A stretch of 64,000 bases of DNA from Rothia sp. (in: high G+C Gram-positive bacteria) (lineage in GTDB: Bacteria > Actinomycetota > Actinomycetes > Actinomycetales > Micrococcaceae). Location: contig JAUMWB010000003.1 in assembly GCA_030529845.1 (NCBI GenBank), forward strand, positions 62,001 to 126,000, read 5' to 3'. Shown here piece after piece: positions 46,194 to 55,597 of this stretch; the stretch's first letter is position 1; each line of letters opens with the position of its first letter. The notes beneath the pieces were generated by a model. That model searched no databases, was not told the DNA's origin, and was given only the letters and a program-made list of their open reading frames with translations. The translations under genes were made by a program, and so were the position numbers.

Positions 46194-47810
46194 ATGAAAC
46201 TCGAACTGCGCAAGGTCACCAAACGCTTCGGTGACTTTACCGCGAACGACAGCATCGACCTTGTGGTCCGCCCCGGCACGGTACACTGCCTGCTGGGTGA
46301 AAACGGCGCGGGTAAGTCCACCCTCATGAACGTCATCTTCGGTCTCTACCAGCCCACCGAAGGTCAGCTCTTCATTGACGACCAGCCGGTTGAGTTTTCA
46401 GGCCCATCAGACGCCATGGCAGCGGGTATTGGCATGGTGCACCAGCACTTCATGCTGGTTCCGGTATTCACCGTTGCCGAGAACGTGGCCCTGGGCTCAG
46501 AATCTCTCAAGGGCGGCACTCTCGACCTTGAGACCACCCGCCGTAAGATTCGCGAAATCTCAGACCGCTACGGCTTTGCTGTTGACCCCGACGCCATCGT
46601 TGAAGACCTGCCCGTTGGCGTGCAGCAGCGCGTTGAAATTATCAAGGCCCTGGTGCGCGACGCAGAGATTCTGATTCTTGATGAGCCCACCGCTGTGCTC
46701 ACCCCGGCAGAAACTGACCAGCTGCTGGGCATCATGGACCAGCTCCGCAAAGACGGGAAGTCCCTGCTCTTCATCTCCCACAAGCTTCGCGAAGTTCGTG
46801 AAATTTCTGATGACATCACCGTCATCCGCCGCGGCAAGGTAGTTGGCCACGCTGACCCCTCTATGTCAACCACTGAACTGGCCTCTCTCATGGTGGGTAA
46901 GGCCGTTCAGCTAACCGTCGAAAAGTCCCAGGCTCAGACCAACCAACAGACCTTCGCCGTTGAAAACCTCACCCTAGTAGCCGATAATGGCGTGCCCCTG
47001 CTCAAGGATGTCAGCTTCACCGTGCACGGCGGCGAGATTCTCGCCGTTGCCGGTGTACAGGGCAACGGCCAGACCGAGCTGGCCGAATCTATCATCGGCC
47101 TGCACCCCAAGGCCACCGGCTCCATGAAGCTCAACGGCACCGAGTTGCTGGGTATGACCACCAAGCAGGTCCTGCGCACCGGCGTCGGTTTCGTACCCGA
47201 AGATCGCAACAAGGACGGCCTCGTCGGCTCCTTCTCCATCTCAGAGAACCTGATCCTCGACCTCTTCGACACCAAAGACTTCTCCTCAGCAGGCACCCTG
47301 AACCGCACCAAGATCTCTGAAAATGCCGACCGGGCGGGAGCCGAGTTCGACATCCGCATGGGGTCCAAGGAACACGCAGCTTCCACTCTCTCCGGCGGTA
47401 ACCAGCAGAAAATTGTTGTTGCCCGCGAGCTCTCCCGCCCCCTAGAGCTCTTCGTCGCATCCCAGCCCACCCGCGGCGTCGATGTTGGTTCTATCGAATT
47501 CATCCACAAGCGCATCGTCGAAGAACGCGATAAGGGCGTGCCCGTCATCATCGTCTCTACCGAACTCGACGAAGTTTACGGTCTAGCAGACCGCATCGCC
47601 GTATTCTTCCACGGGGAGCTCATGGGAATCGTCCCGCCCAGCACCCCGCGCTCCGTTCTTGGCCAGATGATGGCAGGAGCCACCTACGAAGAGGCCCTCG
47701 CAGCTTCCGCAACACACGACGAGGAGGCCCCCAGCGCCTCCCACGCCAAGCACATGGCCACCACCCCCGAGACCCCCTGGGCAGAAGGAGAAGAGAATGA
47801 GCGAGCATAA
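46194..47810 (+). CDS. Nucleoside ABC transporter, duplicated ATPase
   Basis: 538 residues, two ABC domains in tandem as in RbsA and YufO/NupA. The first has Walker A GENGAGKST, the DLPVGVQQRVEIIKAL signature and Walker B LILDEPTAVL. The second has the usual degenerate Walker A region VAGVQGNGQTELAESI, then STLSGGNQQKIVVAREL and ASQPTRGVD. One protein supplies both ATP sites for the BMP-type uptake system. The stop overlaps the start of the first permease by 14 bases. The last ~35 residues are a polar tail. Confidence 0.93.
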   Translation: MKLELRKVTKRFGDFTANDSIDLVVRPGTVHCLLGENGAGKSTLMNVIFGLYQPTEGQLFIDDQPVEFSGPSDAMAAGIGMVHQHFMLVPVFTVAENVALGSESLKGGTLDLETTRRKIREISDRYGFAVDPDAIVEDLPVGVQQRVEIIKALVRDAEILILDEPTAVLTPAETDQLLGIMDQLRKDGKSLLFISHKLREVREISDDITVIRRGKVVGHADPSMSTTELASLMVGKAVQLTVEKSQAQTNQQTFAVENLTLVADNGVPLLKDVSFTVHGGEILAVAGVQGNGQTELAESIIGLHPKATGSMKLNGTELLGMTTKQVLRTGVGFVPEDRNKDGLVGSFSISENLILDLFDTKDFSSAGTLNRTKISENADRAGAEFDIRMGSKEHAASTLSGGNQQKIVVARELSRPLELFVASQPTRGVDVGSIEFIHKRIVEERDKGVPVIIVSTELDEVYGLADRIAVFFHGELMGIVPPSTPRSVLGQMMAGATYEEALAASATHDEEAPSASHAKHMATTPETPWAEGEENERA

Positions 47811-49095
47811 GCCCGCAACCCCGCAGGTGGACCCTGCCCTCGCTGCCGATACGGCAGTTAAAACCCCGCCCCAGGACGTCCCCTCCCAGCTAGTAGCCAC
47901 CGAAAAACCCTCCACCTTCGCTCGTATCGCAGGTGGGAATATTGGGCTCTCCATCGGTGCAGCTCTTGCCGCCTTTATCGTGGGCGGCCTGCTGATCGCA
48001 GCGACCGACCCTGCAACCCAAAAAGCGGCAGGCTACTTCTTCGCCCGCCCCCTGGATACCATCAGTGCTGGCTGGACCGCAGCCTACGAGTCCTACCTAG
48101 CCCTACTCCAGGGAGCTATCTACAACCCCAACGGTAAGACCTTTATCCAGCAGATTCGCCCCATCACCGAAACCCTCACCGTAGCCACCCCGCTCATCTT
48201 CGCGGGCCTGGCCGTAGCCCTCTCCTTCCGAGCAGGTCTCTTCAACATCGGTGCCCAGGGCCAGATCATCCTTGGCGCTATCGTCTCCGGCTGGGTCGGC
48301 CTCAATGCTGGCCTGCCCGCCGTCGTCACCATCCCCCTGGTTATCCTCGGCGGTATCATCGGCGGTGCCCTCTGGGGCGGTATTATCGGCGTCCTCAAGG
48401 CCAAGACCGGTGCCCACGAAGTCATCCTGTCCATCATGATGAACTACATCGCAGCCAACCTGCTGGTCTACCTGCTCAAGACCCCCCTGCTCCAGCGCGA
48501 AGGCAGTTCCAACCCTATCTCCGAAAAACTGCCAGAAGCCGCAGCCTTCCCCCAGATCCTAGGCCCTTCCTTCCGCCTGCACCTGGGCTTCATCCTCGCG
48601 ATTCTCGCCGTCCTCTTCATCAGCTGGCTACTCAACCGCTCCACCATCGGCTTCCGCCTGCGCGCAGTTGGTGCTAACCCCAACGCCGCCCGCACCGCAG
48701 GTATCTCGGTTGCTTCGGGCTACATCATCGTCATGGCCATTTCCGGTGCCCTCGCAGGCCTCGCCGGTACCGCCCAGGTCTCTGGCACCGAAAAGGTGCT
48801 CACTACCGGTATCGCCGGTACCCTGGGCTTCGACGCCATCACCGTAGCCTTGCTCGGACGCTCCACCCCCTGGGGCACCTTCTTCGCGGCCCTCCTCTTC
48901 GGGGCTTTCCGCGCAGGCGGCGTATCCATGCAGGTAGCCACCGGTACCTCTATCGACATCGTCCTTGTGCTCCAGGCTCTGATTGTCCTCTTCATCGCCG
49001 CGCCCCCGCTGGTTCGTGCCATGTTCCGCCTGCCCGATCCCACTGGCAAGCCCAAGAAAAAGAAGTCAGCTAAGAAGAAGGCCGTGGAGGCATAA
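47797..49095 (+). CDS. Nucleoside ABC transporter permease 1
   Basis: 432 residues, BPD_transp_2 family (branched-chain/ribose type, YufP/NupB-like) with about nine membrane segments. The ATPase-contact region is GFRLRAVGANPNAARTAGISV, and LSIMMNYIAANLLVYLL is another family block. A ~45-residue polar N-terminus and a Lys-rich C-terminal tail (KPKKKKSAKKK) extend beyond the usual length. It pairs with the following permease. Confidence 0.92.
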   Translation: MSEHKPATPQVDPALAADTAVKTPPQDVPSQLVATEKPSTFARIAGGNIGLSIGAALAAFIVGGLLIAATDPATQKAAGYFFARPLDTISAGWTAAYESYLALLQGAIYNPNGKTFIQQIRPITETLTVATPLIFAGLAVALSFRAGLFNIGAQGQIILGAIVSGWVGLNAGLPAVVTIPLVILGGIIGGALWGGIIGVLKAKTGAHEVILSIMMNYIAANLLVYLLKTPLLQREGSSNPISEKLPEAAAFPQILGPSFRLHLGFILAILAVLFISWLLNRSTIGFRLRAVGANPNAARTAGISVASGYIIVMAISGALAGLAGTAQVSGTEKVLTTGIAGTLGFDAITVALLGRSTPWGTFFAALLFGAFRAGGVSMQVATGTSIDIVLVLQALIVLFIAAPPLVRAMFRLPDPTGKPKKKKSAKKKAVEA

Positions 49096-49097
49096 CC

Positions 49098-50390
49098 ATG
49101 AGCGTCATCGCAACTCCTGAAACCACTGCCAGCACTTCAGATGAAAAGCTGGTCGTCAAAAACTGGAAGAACCCCATCATCTACGGGGTACTTGCAGTAC
49201 TCGGAACCCTGCTCATCGCCCTGCGCGCCCCCAAGAGCACCATCAGCCTGGGCATCTCGGACGGCGTCAGCTGGTTCTCCGCCGAACCCCTCCAAATCAA
49301 CCCCCAGGTCTACGGCTGGGTAGCCTCCATCGCCGTGCTTGCTGTAGCAGGCTATGCTCTGGTCACCACCAATGCCGGCAAAACCCTGGGCCGCTGGGTA
49401 GCGCCCCTCTTCTGGTTCGCCTTCGCATCCGGTCTGCTTATCTGGGCCATCGGCTCCACCACCAAGCCAGAACTCTCCCTGGTCTCCCTGCTCAACGGCG
49501 CCGTCCTGCTCTCTATCCCCATGATCTTCGGCTCCATGGGCGGTCTGCTCTGTGAGCGCTCCGGCATCGTCAACATCGCCATCGAAGGCCAGCTCCTGCT
49601 GGGCGCTTTCTCAGCCGTCCTGGTAGGTTCCATCACCAAGAATGCCTGGGCAGGCCTTCTCGCAGCCATGATCGGTGGCATGCTGGTCTCAGCTCTGCTG
49701 GCCCTCTTCTCCATCAAGTACCTGGTTGACCAGGTCATCGTGGGTGTCGTGGTCAACGTCCTGGTCTCAGGCCTCACCGGCTTCCTCTTCAGCCGAGTCC
49801 TCGAACCCAACGCGTCCACCCTTAACTCCGCGCCCAAGCTGCCGGCCTTCGCCATCCCCGGCCTCTCCGAGATTCCTGTTCTGGGCCCCGTCCTTTTCAA
49901 CCAGAACGTGCTGGTCTACCTCATGTACATCGTGGTAGCCGTCATCTGGTTCGCCCTCAACAAGACTCGCTGGGGCCTGCGTACCCGCGCTGTCGGTGAG
50001 CATCCTAAGGCGGCCGATACCCTAGGCGTCAACGTCAACCGCCTGCGCGCCACCAACGTCCTGCTGGCCGGTGCCGTAGCCGGTATGGGCGGTGCCTTCT
50101 TCACCCTGGTCTCCGTATCCTCCTTCAACTCCGATATGACCGCAGGTCAGGGCTACATAGCCCTCGCCGCCCTCATCTTCGGCCGCTGGACCCCCATCGG
50201 AGCCCTCTCCGCCGCCCTGCTCTTCGGCTTCTCCCTCAACCTGCAGTTCGTCCTCTCCATCCTGGGTACTAGCGTGCCTACCGAACTGCTGGCCATGCTG
50301 CCCTACCTGGTTACCATCTTCGCGGTAGCTGGCCTGGTCGGGCGCTCCCGCGGCCCCGCCGCTGTGGGCAAGCCCTACATCAAGGAGTAG
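49098..50390 (+). CDS. Nucleoside ABC transporter permease 2
   Basis: 430 residues, BPD_transp_2 family (YufQ/NupC-like), about ten membrane segments. GLRTRAVGEHPKAADTLGVNV is the ATPase-contact motif, with GSMGGLLCERSGIVNIAIEG upstream. It begins 2 bases after permease 1. It is the last gene of the transporter unit; cdd follows after 283 bases and is the logical consumer of imported cytidine and deoxycytidine. Confidence 0.92.
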   Translation: MSVIATPETTASTSDEKLVVKNWKNPIIYGVLAVLGTLLIALRAPKSTISLGISDGVSWFSAEPLQINPQVYGWVASIAVLAVAGYALVTTNAGKTLGRWVAPLFWFAFASGLLIWAIGSTTKPELSLVSLLNGAVLLSIPMIFGSMGGLLCERSGIVNIAIEGQLLLGAFSAVLVGSITKNAWAGLLAAMIGGMLVSALLALFSIKYLVDQVIVGVVVNVLVSGLTGFLFSRVLEPNASTLNSAPKLPAFAIPGLSEIPVLGPVLFNQNVLVYLMYIVVAVIWFALNKTRWGLRTRAVGEHPKAADTLGVNVNRLRATNVLLAGAVAGMGGAFFTLVSVSSFNSDMTAGQGYIALAALIFGRWTPIGALSAALLFGFSLNLQFVLSILGTSVPTELLAMLPYLVTIFAVAGLVGRSRGPAAVGKPYIKE

Positions 50391-50673
50391 GTCCGGACGG
50401 ATACGTGGCCGCTACCTTCATAGAGGGTAGCGGCCACCGCCGTCTTAAGGTTCGCGTGTATGGGGCGGAGATGGACGCCCCTTCGCCGACTAACCTTCTC
50501 GCAGGCTCGCAGGCTCGCAGGCTCGCACGCGATTCATGTAGCCTCGAGGGCTCGGCTAATTCGCAGGGATTTCTGTTTCGCTTCGCGGAAAACCCTGCTC
50601 ATCCCAGCCAGTCGGCTACCGGGGAGTCCACCTCCACCCCGTCCTTGCACAACATATACGAGGAAAGATACCA
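50391..50673. other. Repeat-rich spacer between permease 2 and cdd
   Basis: Contains a short hairpin GCTACCTTCATAGAGGGTAGC (perfect 9-bp stem region around 50411-50431, usable as a terminator), three tandem copies of the 8-mer AGGCTCGC near 50504-50527, and blocks resembling the dispersed repeats elsewhere (TTCGCCGACTAACCTTCTCG, GCGATTCATG). No gene supported. Confidence 0.45.
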
Positions 50674-51075
50674 ATGACTACACAAGACATTGACTGGGAC
50701 CAGCTCACCGCTGCCGCTACCGCAGCCCTAGCCAACTCCTACTCGCCCTATTCCAACTTCGCGGTGGGGGTCGCTGCCCTGACCACTGACGGACGCCTGA
50801 TTACCGGCGCTAATATCGAAAACGCCTCCTACGGGCTCACCCTCTGCGCCGAATGCTCGCTGATTTCCGAGCTCTTCCGCACCGGCGGCGGCAAGCTTGC
50901 TGCATTTGCCTGCGTCGATAAGGACGGCAACGCGCTTATGCCCTGCGGCCGCTGCCGTCAGCTGCTCTACGAACACAGCACCCCCGGCATGCTCCTGCGC
51001 TCCACCAGCGGGGTGCTCACCATTGAGCAGATGCTGCCCGACGCCTTCGGCCCCGACCGCCTAGCTGCTCACTAG
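50674..51075 (+). CDS. cdd: Cytidine deaminase
   Basis: 133 residues, homotetrameric-type cytidine deaminase making uridine from cytidine. The catalytic Glu and first zinc Cys are in NIENASYGLTLCAECSLISE (CAE form), and the other two Cys in MPCGRCRQLLYE. The N-terminal YSPYSNFAVGVAAL is diagnostic. The ribosome site is GAGGAAAG. It stands between the nucleoside importer and deoA, forming a pyrimidine-nucleoside salvage set. Confidence 0.95.
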   Translation: MTTQDIDWDQLTAAATAALANSYSPYSNFAVGVAALTTDGRLITGANIENASYGLTLCAECSLISELFRTGGGKLAAFACVDKDGNALMPCGRCRQLLYEHSTPGMLLRSTSGVLTIEQMLPDAFGPDRLAAH

Positions 51076-51215
51076 CGTCCTCATCTTTCCCGTTCACTGA
51101 CCGCTTTGCAGCGGCCACGCCCCGGCGCGAACTGGCATACTGGAAGGATAAGACCGAAGAACACAAGAACACAGGGCAGGGGAGCGAAGCTGCACCCTGC
51201 CGGGAAGGTGAGCGC

Positions 51216-52514
51216 TTGAGCACCGAAGCTTTCGACGCCGTAGACATTATCCGCACCAAACGCGACCACGGAACCCTCACCCACGAGCAGATTGACTGGG
51301 TCATCGACGCCTACACCCGCGGGGTTGTAGCCGATGAACAGATGAGCGCCCTGGCCATGGCTATCTTCCTCAACGGCATGAATCGCGACGAAATTGCCCG
51401 CTGGACTGACGCCATGATCCGCTCCGGCGAACGCATGGACTTTTCCTCCATCATTGGCCCCGGCAAAAAACTCGCTACCGCAGACAAGCACTCCACCGGT
51501 GGCGTGGGCGATAAAATCACCCTGCCCCTGGCCCCGCTGGTTGCCGTCTACAATGTGGCTGTACCCCAGCTCTCCGGCCGTGGCCTGGGGCATACCGGCG
51601 GTACTCTCGATAAGCTCGAAGCTATCCCTGGCTGGCAGGCCAACATCTCCAACGAAAAGACCCTCGATATTCTCGGCACCGTGGGTGCTGTTATCTCGGC
51701 GGCTGGCACCGGCCTCGCCCCCGCAGATAAGAAGCTTTATGCTCTGCGCGACACCACCTCCACTGTCGAGGCTATTCCGCTCATTGCCTCTTCCATCATG
51801 AGCAAGAAAATTGCCGAGGGAACCGATTCTCTGGTGCTGGATGTCAAGGTCGGTTCCGGTGCCTTTATGAAGGACGCTGCCCGCGCCCGCGAACTGGCAG
51901 AGGTCATGGTTGAGCTGGGGCAAGGAGCCGGTGTAAAAACCAGTGCTCTGCTGACCAACATGGATACTCCGCTGGGTCTGGCCGTTGGCAACGCCAATGA
52001 AGTAGCTGAATCTGTTGAGGTTCTCGCTGGTGGCGGGCCTTCCGATATCGTCGAACTGACCGTTGAGCTGGCCCGCGTCATGCTCAAAAACTCCGGTATC
52101 GACGCCGACCCGGCCGAGGCCCTTGCGGACGGTCGCGCTATGGATAAGTGGCGCGAGATGATTTCCTCCCAGGGCGGTGACCCTGATGCAGCCCTGCCCG
52201 AGGCCCGCGAGACCCACACCGTCTATGCCGATGCCAGCGGTACCCTGACCCGCCTAGACGCTCTGGCGGTGGGCGTGGCCTCCTGGCGTCTGGGCGCAGG
52301 ACGAGCCCGTAAAGAAGACGACGTGCAGCTGGCAGCGGGCATTAACCTGCATGCCAAGCCCGGCGATACCGTCACCGCAGGTCAGCCCCTCATGACCCTG
52401 ATGACCGACACCCCTGAACGCTTTGAACGAGCCCTGGAATCCCTCAAGGACGCCTGGACTATCGGAGGCGATTACACCCCCACCGACCTGATTCTGGATA
52501 GAATCAACGCTTAA
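51216..52514 (+). CDS. deoA: Thymidine (pyrimidine-nucleoside) phosphorylase
   Basis: 432 residues. It splits thymidine, deoxyuridine or uridine with phosphate to base and sugar-1-phosphate. The phosphate site is KHSTGGVGDKITL, and GRGLGHTGGTLDKLEAIPG is the family signature; the base-contact segment is IASSIMSKKIAEGTDSLVLDVKVGSGAFMK. The TTG start is chosen because GGGAAGGTG lies five bases upstream and because the next in-frame start would cut the conserved N-terminus. It completes the pathway from imported nucleosides with cdd and add. Confidence 0.95.
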   Translation: MSTEAFDAVDIIRTKRDHGTLTHEQIDWVIDAYTRGVVADEQMSALAMAIFLNGMNRDEIARWTDAMIRSGERMDFSSIIGPGKKLATADKHSTGGVGDKITLPLAPLVAVYNVAVPQLSGRGLGHTGGTLDKLEAIPGWQANISNEKTLDILGTVGAVISAAGTGLAPADKKLYALRDTTSTVEAIPLIASSIMSKKIAEGTDSLVLDVKVGSGAFMKDAARARELAEVMVELGQGAGVKTSALLTNMDTPLGLAVGNANEVAESVEVLAGGGPSDIVELTVELARVMLKNSGIDADPAEALADGRAMDKWREMISSQGGDPDAALPEARETHTVYADASGTLTRLDALAVGVASWRLGAGRARKEDDVQLAAGINLHAKPGDTVTAGQPLMTLMTDTPERFERALESLKDAWTIGGDYTPTDLILDRINA

Positions 52515-52550
52515 AACCTCCCTTCGACCCTGCAAGAAAAGAGAAGAACC

Positions 52551-54281
52551 GTGGGCCTATTTAGCCGCAAGAAAACTCAGGCACCTGCCCCCGCCACCGA
52601 CGCTACCCAGCGCGATGTTCTGGCAACCGGCTTCGACGCCGAGCAGGCGTCCGCCCCCGCAACTGCTGAGCCTACCCCCGTGACCCAGCCGGCGTCTACC
52701 CGGCTGGGGGCAGGTGAGGGCCTCAAAGCGGTTGTGAAGCTCATGCGCGCCAAGGCAGAGGGCCAGGTGACCCTGAACCTGACCCAGAACGCCAACGACA
52801 TGAAGTACACCCTCTACCAGCGCGGTCAGGAAGTCGAATCTGGTCTGGTCACCCCCGGCAGCGAGTGGTTCCAGGCCGTGGCTGACCTCTACGTTGAGGA
52901 AGAAAAGAGCGAACGCGGCGCCTGGAACCGGGCCCTGGTCGTGGTGAACCCCGCCATCGGCAGTGATGCGGCTGTGCACGCTTCGTTTATGAACACTGCC
53001 ACCAGCAAAACCCACAACCTCAACTACGCCCTGGACATGGGCGCTGCCCAGCCTCAGCAGGATGCCAAGACTGAGCAGAACGGTGAGGCTTTGCAGACGG
53101 CCGAGACCCAGCAGAGCACTGAGGCTCAGCAGGTTGCTGAAGCTGAGAAGGGTCAGGACACCGCCCCCGCCCCCGCTATCGCACCGGCAGGTACGACTCA
53201 GGGCGAGACCGCTGCCCAGGCTGAGGACCGCATGAGCCGTATCTCAGCTCGTCTGGCTCAGGAGAAAGCCGCACAGGAGCAAGCTGCCCAGGCCGAAGCA
53301 GCGAAGGCAGAAAGCACCGCTGAGGAAGTCTCAGATACCGCTGAGGAAGTGGCTGTAGAGCCTGCGAAGGAAGAAACCGTGGAAGAGACCTCTGCGGCAG
53401 CAGTAAGCTCTGCTGAGGCAGTTGCTACTGAAGAAGTTGCAGCCGAGGAGAGCCCTGCCGATGTAGCTCCTGCAGCAGATTCCACTAGCCAGCAGGGCGC
53501 TGTGTCCGCCGCAGCTGCCTCAAACTACCCGGCTACTGCCCGCGTCCGCTCAGAAGCTGACGCTGAAGCTCCCGCTGAAACCTCAGCCGAGGCAGCTACC
53601 GGGCAGGAAGAGCAGGAATCCCAGCAGCTCCCTGCCCACCTGGATGACAGCGAATTCGAGACCGAGGACCAGCCCCAGGCTTCTGCCGCCCCGGCCCAGG
53701 CCAGCAGCCTGCCCGCGTCCGCACCGGCCCCGGACGCCCCCATGACCAGCACTAGCGTGGACATCGCCCCCTCCTACGCCGAGCACAGCCAGCCCAAGCC
53801 CTCTGCCACCAAGAAAGCCAGCGGCAACCTGGTACTCACCGAGGCCGAGGTTGTCTCCCGCCTCGCCCCGGCCTATGAAGCCCTCTTCGGTGCCGCTGGC
53901 ACCGCCCGCGATGTCTCCACCGTGCTGATTCGCGTTCGAACCCTGGGCTCCTACTACGACGCCCTGACCCACGTGCGCCGCAACGGCTTCTGGGAACAGG
54001 TACGCACCTTCGACCTGATCCCCGAAGAAACCCTAGCGATTCTGCAGCTCAAGGCCGATTCCTACAAGGAAGGCCACGGCTCGCCCCTGGCCATTAACAT
54101 CCGCTTCACCCCCGGCACCCCCGTTGAAGCCACCTTCGACTATGCCGATGAAGAGGCCTTTGTGCGCTACCCTGAGCACCTGCCTGCCCAGCAGTACGTA
54201 GAAGAGCTGCGCATGTTCCCCCGCACCGGTGAGAATATCCCGGCCCACATGAATGAGGCTCTGGCCTCCTGGACCTTCTAG
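52551..54281 (+). CDS. Modular protein with an acidic low-complexity centre, unknown function
   Basis: 576 residues. Residues ~60-160 are a folded domain (LKAVVKLMRAKAEGQVTLNL, then WNRALVVVNPAIG). Residues ~165-430 are an Ala/Glu/Gln/Ser-rich, probably disordered linker with repeated AEE/AEEV units. Residues ~440-576 are a second folded domain (EAEVVSRLAPAYEALFG then DVSTVLIRVRTLGSYYDAL). No signal peptide. The N- and C-terminal parts look like cytoplasmic interaction domains, but I know no family. The GTG start has AAAGAGAAG upstream; it lies between deoA and add in the same direction. Confidence 0.65.
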   Translation: MGLFSRKKTQAPAPATDATQRDVLATGFDAEQASAPATAEPTPVTQPASTRLGAGEGLKAVVKLMRAKAEGQVTLNLTQNANDMKYTLYQRGQEVESGLVTPGSEWFQAVADLYVEEEKSERGAWNRALVVVNPAIGSDAAVHASFMNTATSKTHNLNYALDMGAAQPQQDAKTEQNGEALQTAETQQSTEAQQVAEAEKGQDTAPAPAIAPAGTTQGETAAQAEDRMSRISARLAQEKAAQEQAAQAEAAKAESTAEEVSDTAEEVAVEPAKEETVEETSAAAVSSAEAVATEEVAAEESPADVAPAADSTSQQGAVSAAAASNYPATARVRSEADAEAPAETSAEAATGQEEQESQQLPAHLDDSEFETEDQPQASAAPAQASSLPASAPAPDAPMTSTSVDIAPSYAEHSQPKPSATKKASGNLVLTEAEVVSRLAPAYEALFGAAGTARDVSTVLIRVRTLGSYYDALTHVRRNGFWEQVRTFDLIPEETLAILQLKADSYKEGHGSPLAINIRFTPGTPVEATFDYADEEAFVRYPEHLPAQQYVEELRMFPRTGENIPAHMNEALASWTF

Positions 54282-54367
54282 GCCAGTACCCACCACTTTC
54301 TACCCTCCCGCCCCGAAAGAGCCCCGGCCTTTTCGGGGCTGGCCACTACCGAAAGAGCTTTCACCGT

Positions 54368-55597
54368 ATGACCGCCCCCGCGCCCACCCTGACCTGGCTC
54401 CAAAAGCTGCCCAAAGTCTGCCTGCACGACCACCTTGACGGCGGACTGCTTCCCGAGACCCTCATCGAGCTAGCCGACCGGGTAGGCCACACCCTGCCCA
54501 CAACCGACCCGCAGGAACTGGGGGAGTGGTTCAAACAGGCAGCGGACTCCCGCTCCCTGGCCCGCTACCTCGAAACCTTTGAGCACACGGTGGCCGTCAT
54601 GCAGACCGAAGAAAACCTGCGCCGGGTGGCCCGCGAGCACGTGCTGACCCTGGCCGCCGACGGCGTCATCTACGGTGAGGTGCGCTGGGCCCCCGAACTG
54701 CACCAGCGCGGCGGGCTCACTATGGCCCAGGCTGTTGAAGCGGTAGCCGACGGGCTCATGGACGGTATGGAACAGGTAGCTCAGGCAGGCGGACGCATAC
54801 TGGTCAACCAGATTCTGTGCGCCATGCGCCACCAGAACAACTCCCTGGAGGTCGTCAAAACCGCCTTGACCTACCGGGCCCTGGGCGTGGTGGGCTTCGA
54901 CCTGGCCGGACCTGAGGACGGCCACCCTACCTCATCCCACGCAGAAGCCCTGAACCTTGCCGCCGAGCATTTCCTGCCCGTCACCCTGCACGCCGGTGAA
55001 GCCTTCGGCCTGGCCTCTATCCGCGAGGCCCTGGTCACCGGCCGTGCCCTGCGTCTGGGCCACGGCGTCCGTATCACCGAAGACATTACCGCTCGCACCC
55101 TGGCAGAGATCGACCCCGATGGCTCCCTCATGCCCGGGGCTGACCCCGCCCAGACCATCCTGCAACTGGGTGAGGTCGCCGAAGCAGTCAAAAACCGCCG
55201 TATCGTGCTCGAAACCTGCCCCTGCTCCAACCTGCAGACCGATGCCGCTGAAAAGGCCAGCAACGTGGGGCAGAAAAAAGACTTTGAACCGGCGCTCAGC
55301 CACGACGAGCACCCGGCAGCCCTGCTCCTGCAGGCAGGGTTCGCCGTAACCATCAACCCCGATAACCGCCTGATGAGCGCCACCAGCATGACCCGCGAAT
55401 TTGCCGAGCTTGCCAAGCACCAGGGCTTTGGTCTGCCTGAATTCTTCGAGGTCACCTACAACGCTATCAACGGGGCCTTCTGCTCCTTCGACGAAAAACA
55501 GGCCCTGCTGACCAGCGTCCAGAGCGCCTACGGGCAGCTAGCCCTCCAAGAGCAGGGCCAGACAGGCGCTGACCAGGAAGAGCAGCGCGGCGAATGA
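54368..55597 (+). CDS. add: Adenosine deaminase
   Basis: 409 residues. TIM-barrel amidohydrolase turning adenosine into inosine. Metal and active-site residues: His pair in CLHDHLDGGL, the Gly/Glu region VTLHAGEAFG, His in LGHGVRI and the metal Asp-equivalent region INPDNRLMSAT. It is a little longer than the typical ~340-residue enzyme, with an insertion before residue 280. Its stop overlaps the start of mazG (ATGA). With deoA, cdd and the importer it makes a nucleoside-scavenging block. Confidence 0.93.
   Translation: MTAPAPTLTWLQKLPKVCLHDHLDGGLLPETLIELADRVGHTLPTTDPQELGEWFKQAADSRSLARYLETFEHTVAVMQTEENLRRVAREHVLTLAADGVIYGEVRWAPELHQRGGLTMAQAVEAVADGLMDGMEQVAQAGGRILVNQILCAMRHQNNSLEVVKTALTYRALGVVGFDLAGPEDGHPTSSHAEALNLAAEHFLPVTLHAGEAFGLASIREALVTGRALRLGHGVRITEDITARTLAEIDPDGSLMPGADPAQTILQLGEVAEAVKNRRIVLETCPCSNLQTDAAEKASNVGQKKDFEPALSHDEHPAALLLQAGFAVTINPDNRLMSATSMTREFAELAKHQGFGLPEFFEVTYNAINGAFCSFDEKQALLTSVQSAYGQLALQEQGQTGADQEEQRGE

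Noticed and set aside
50504..50527. Tandem AGGCTCGC repeats as an iteron origin
   Set aside because: Only three copies with no replication gene or AT-rich element near them.
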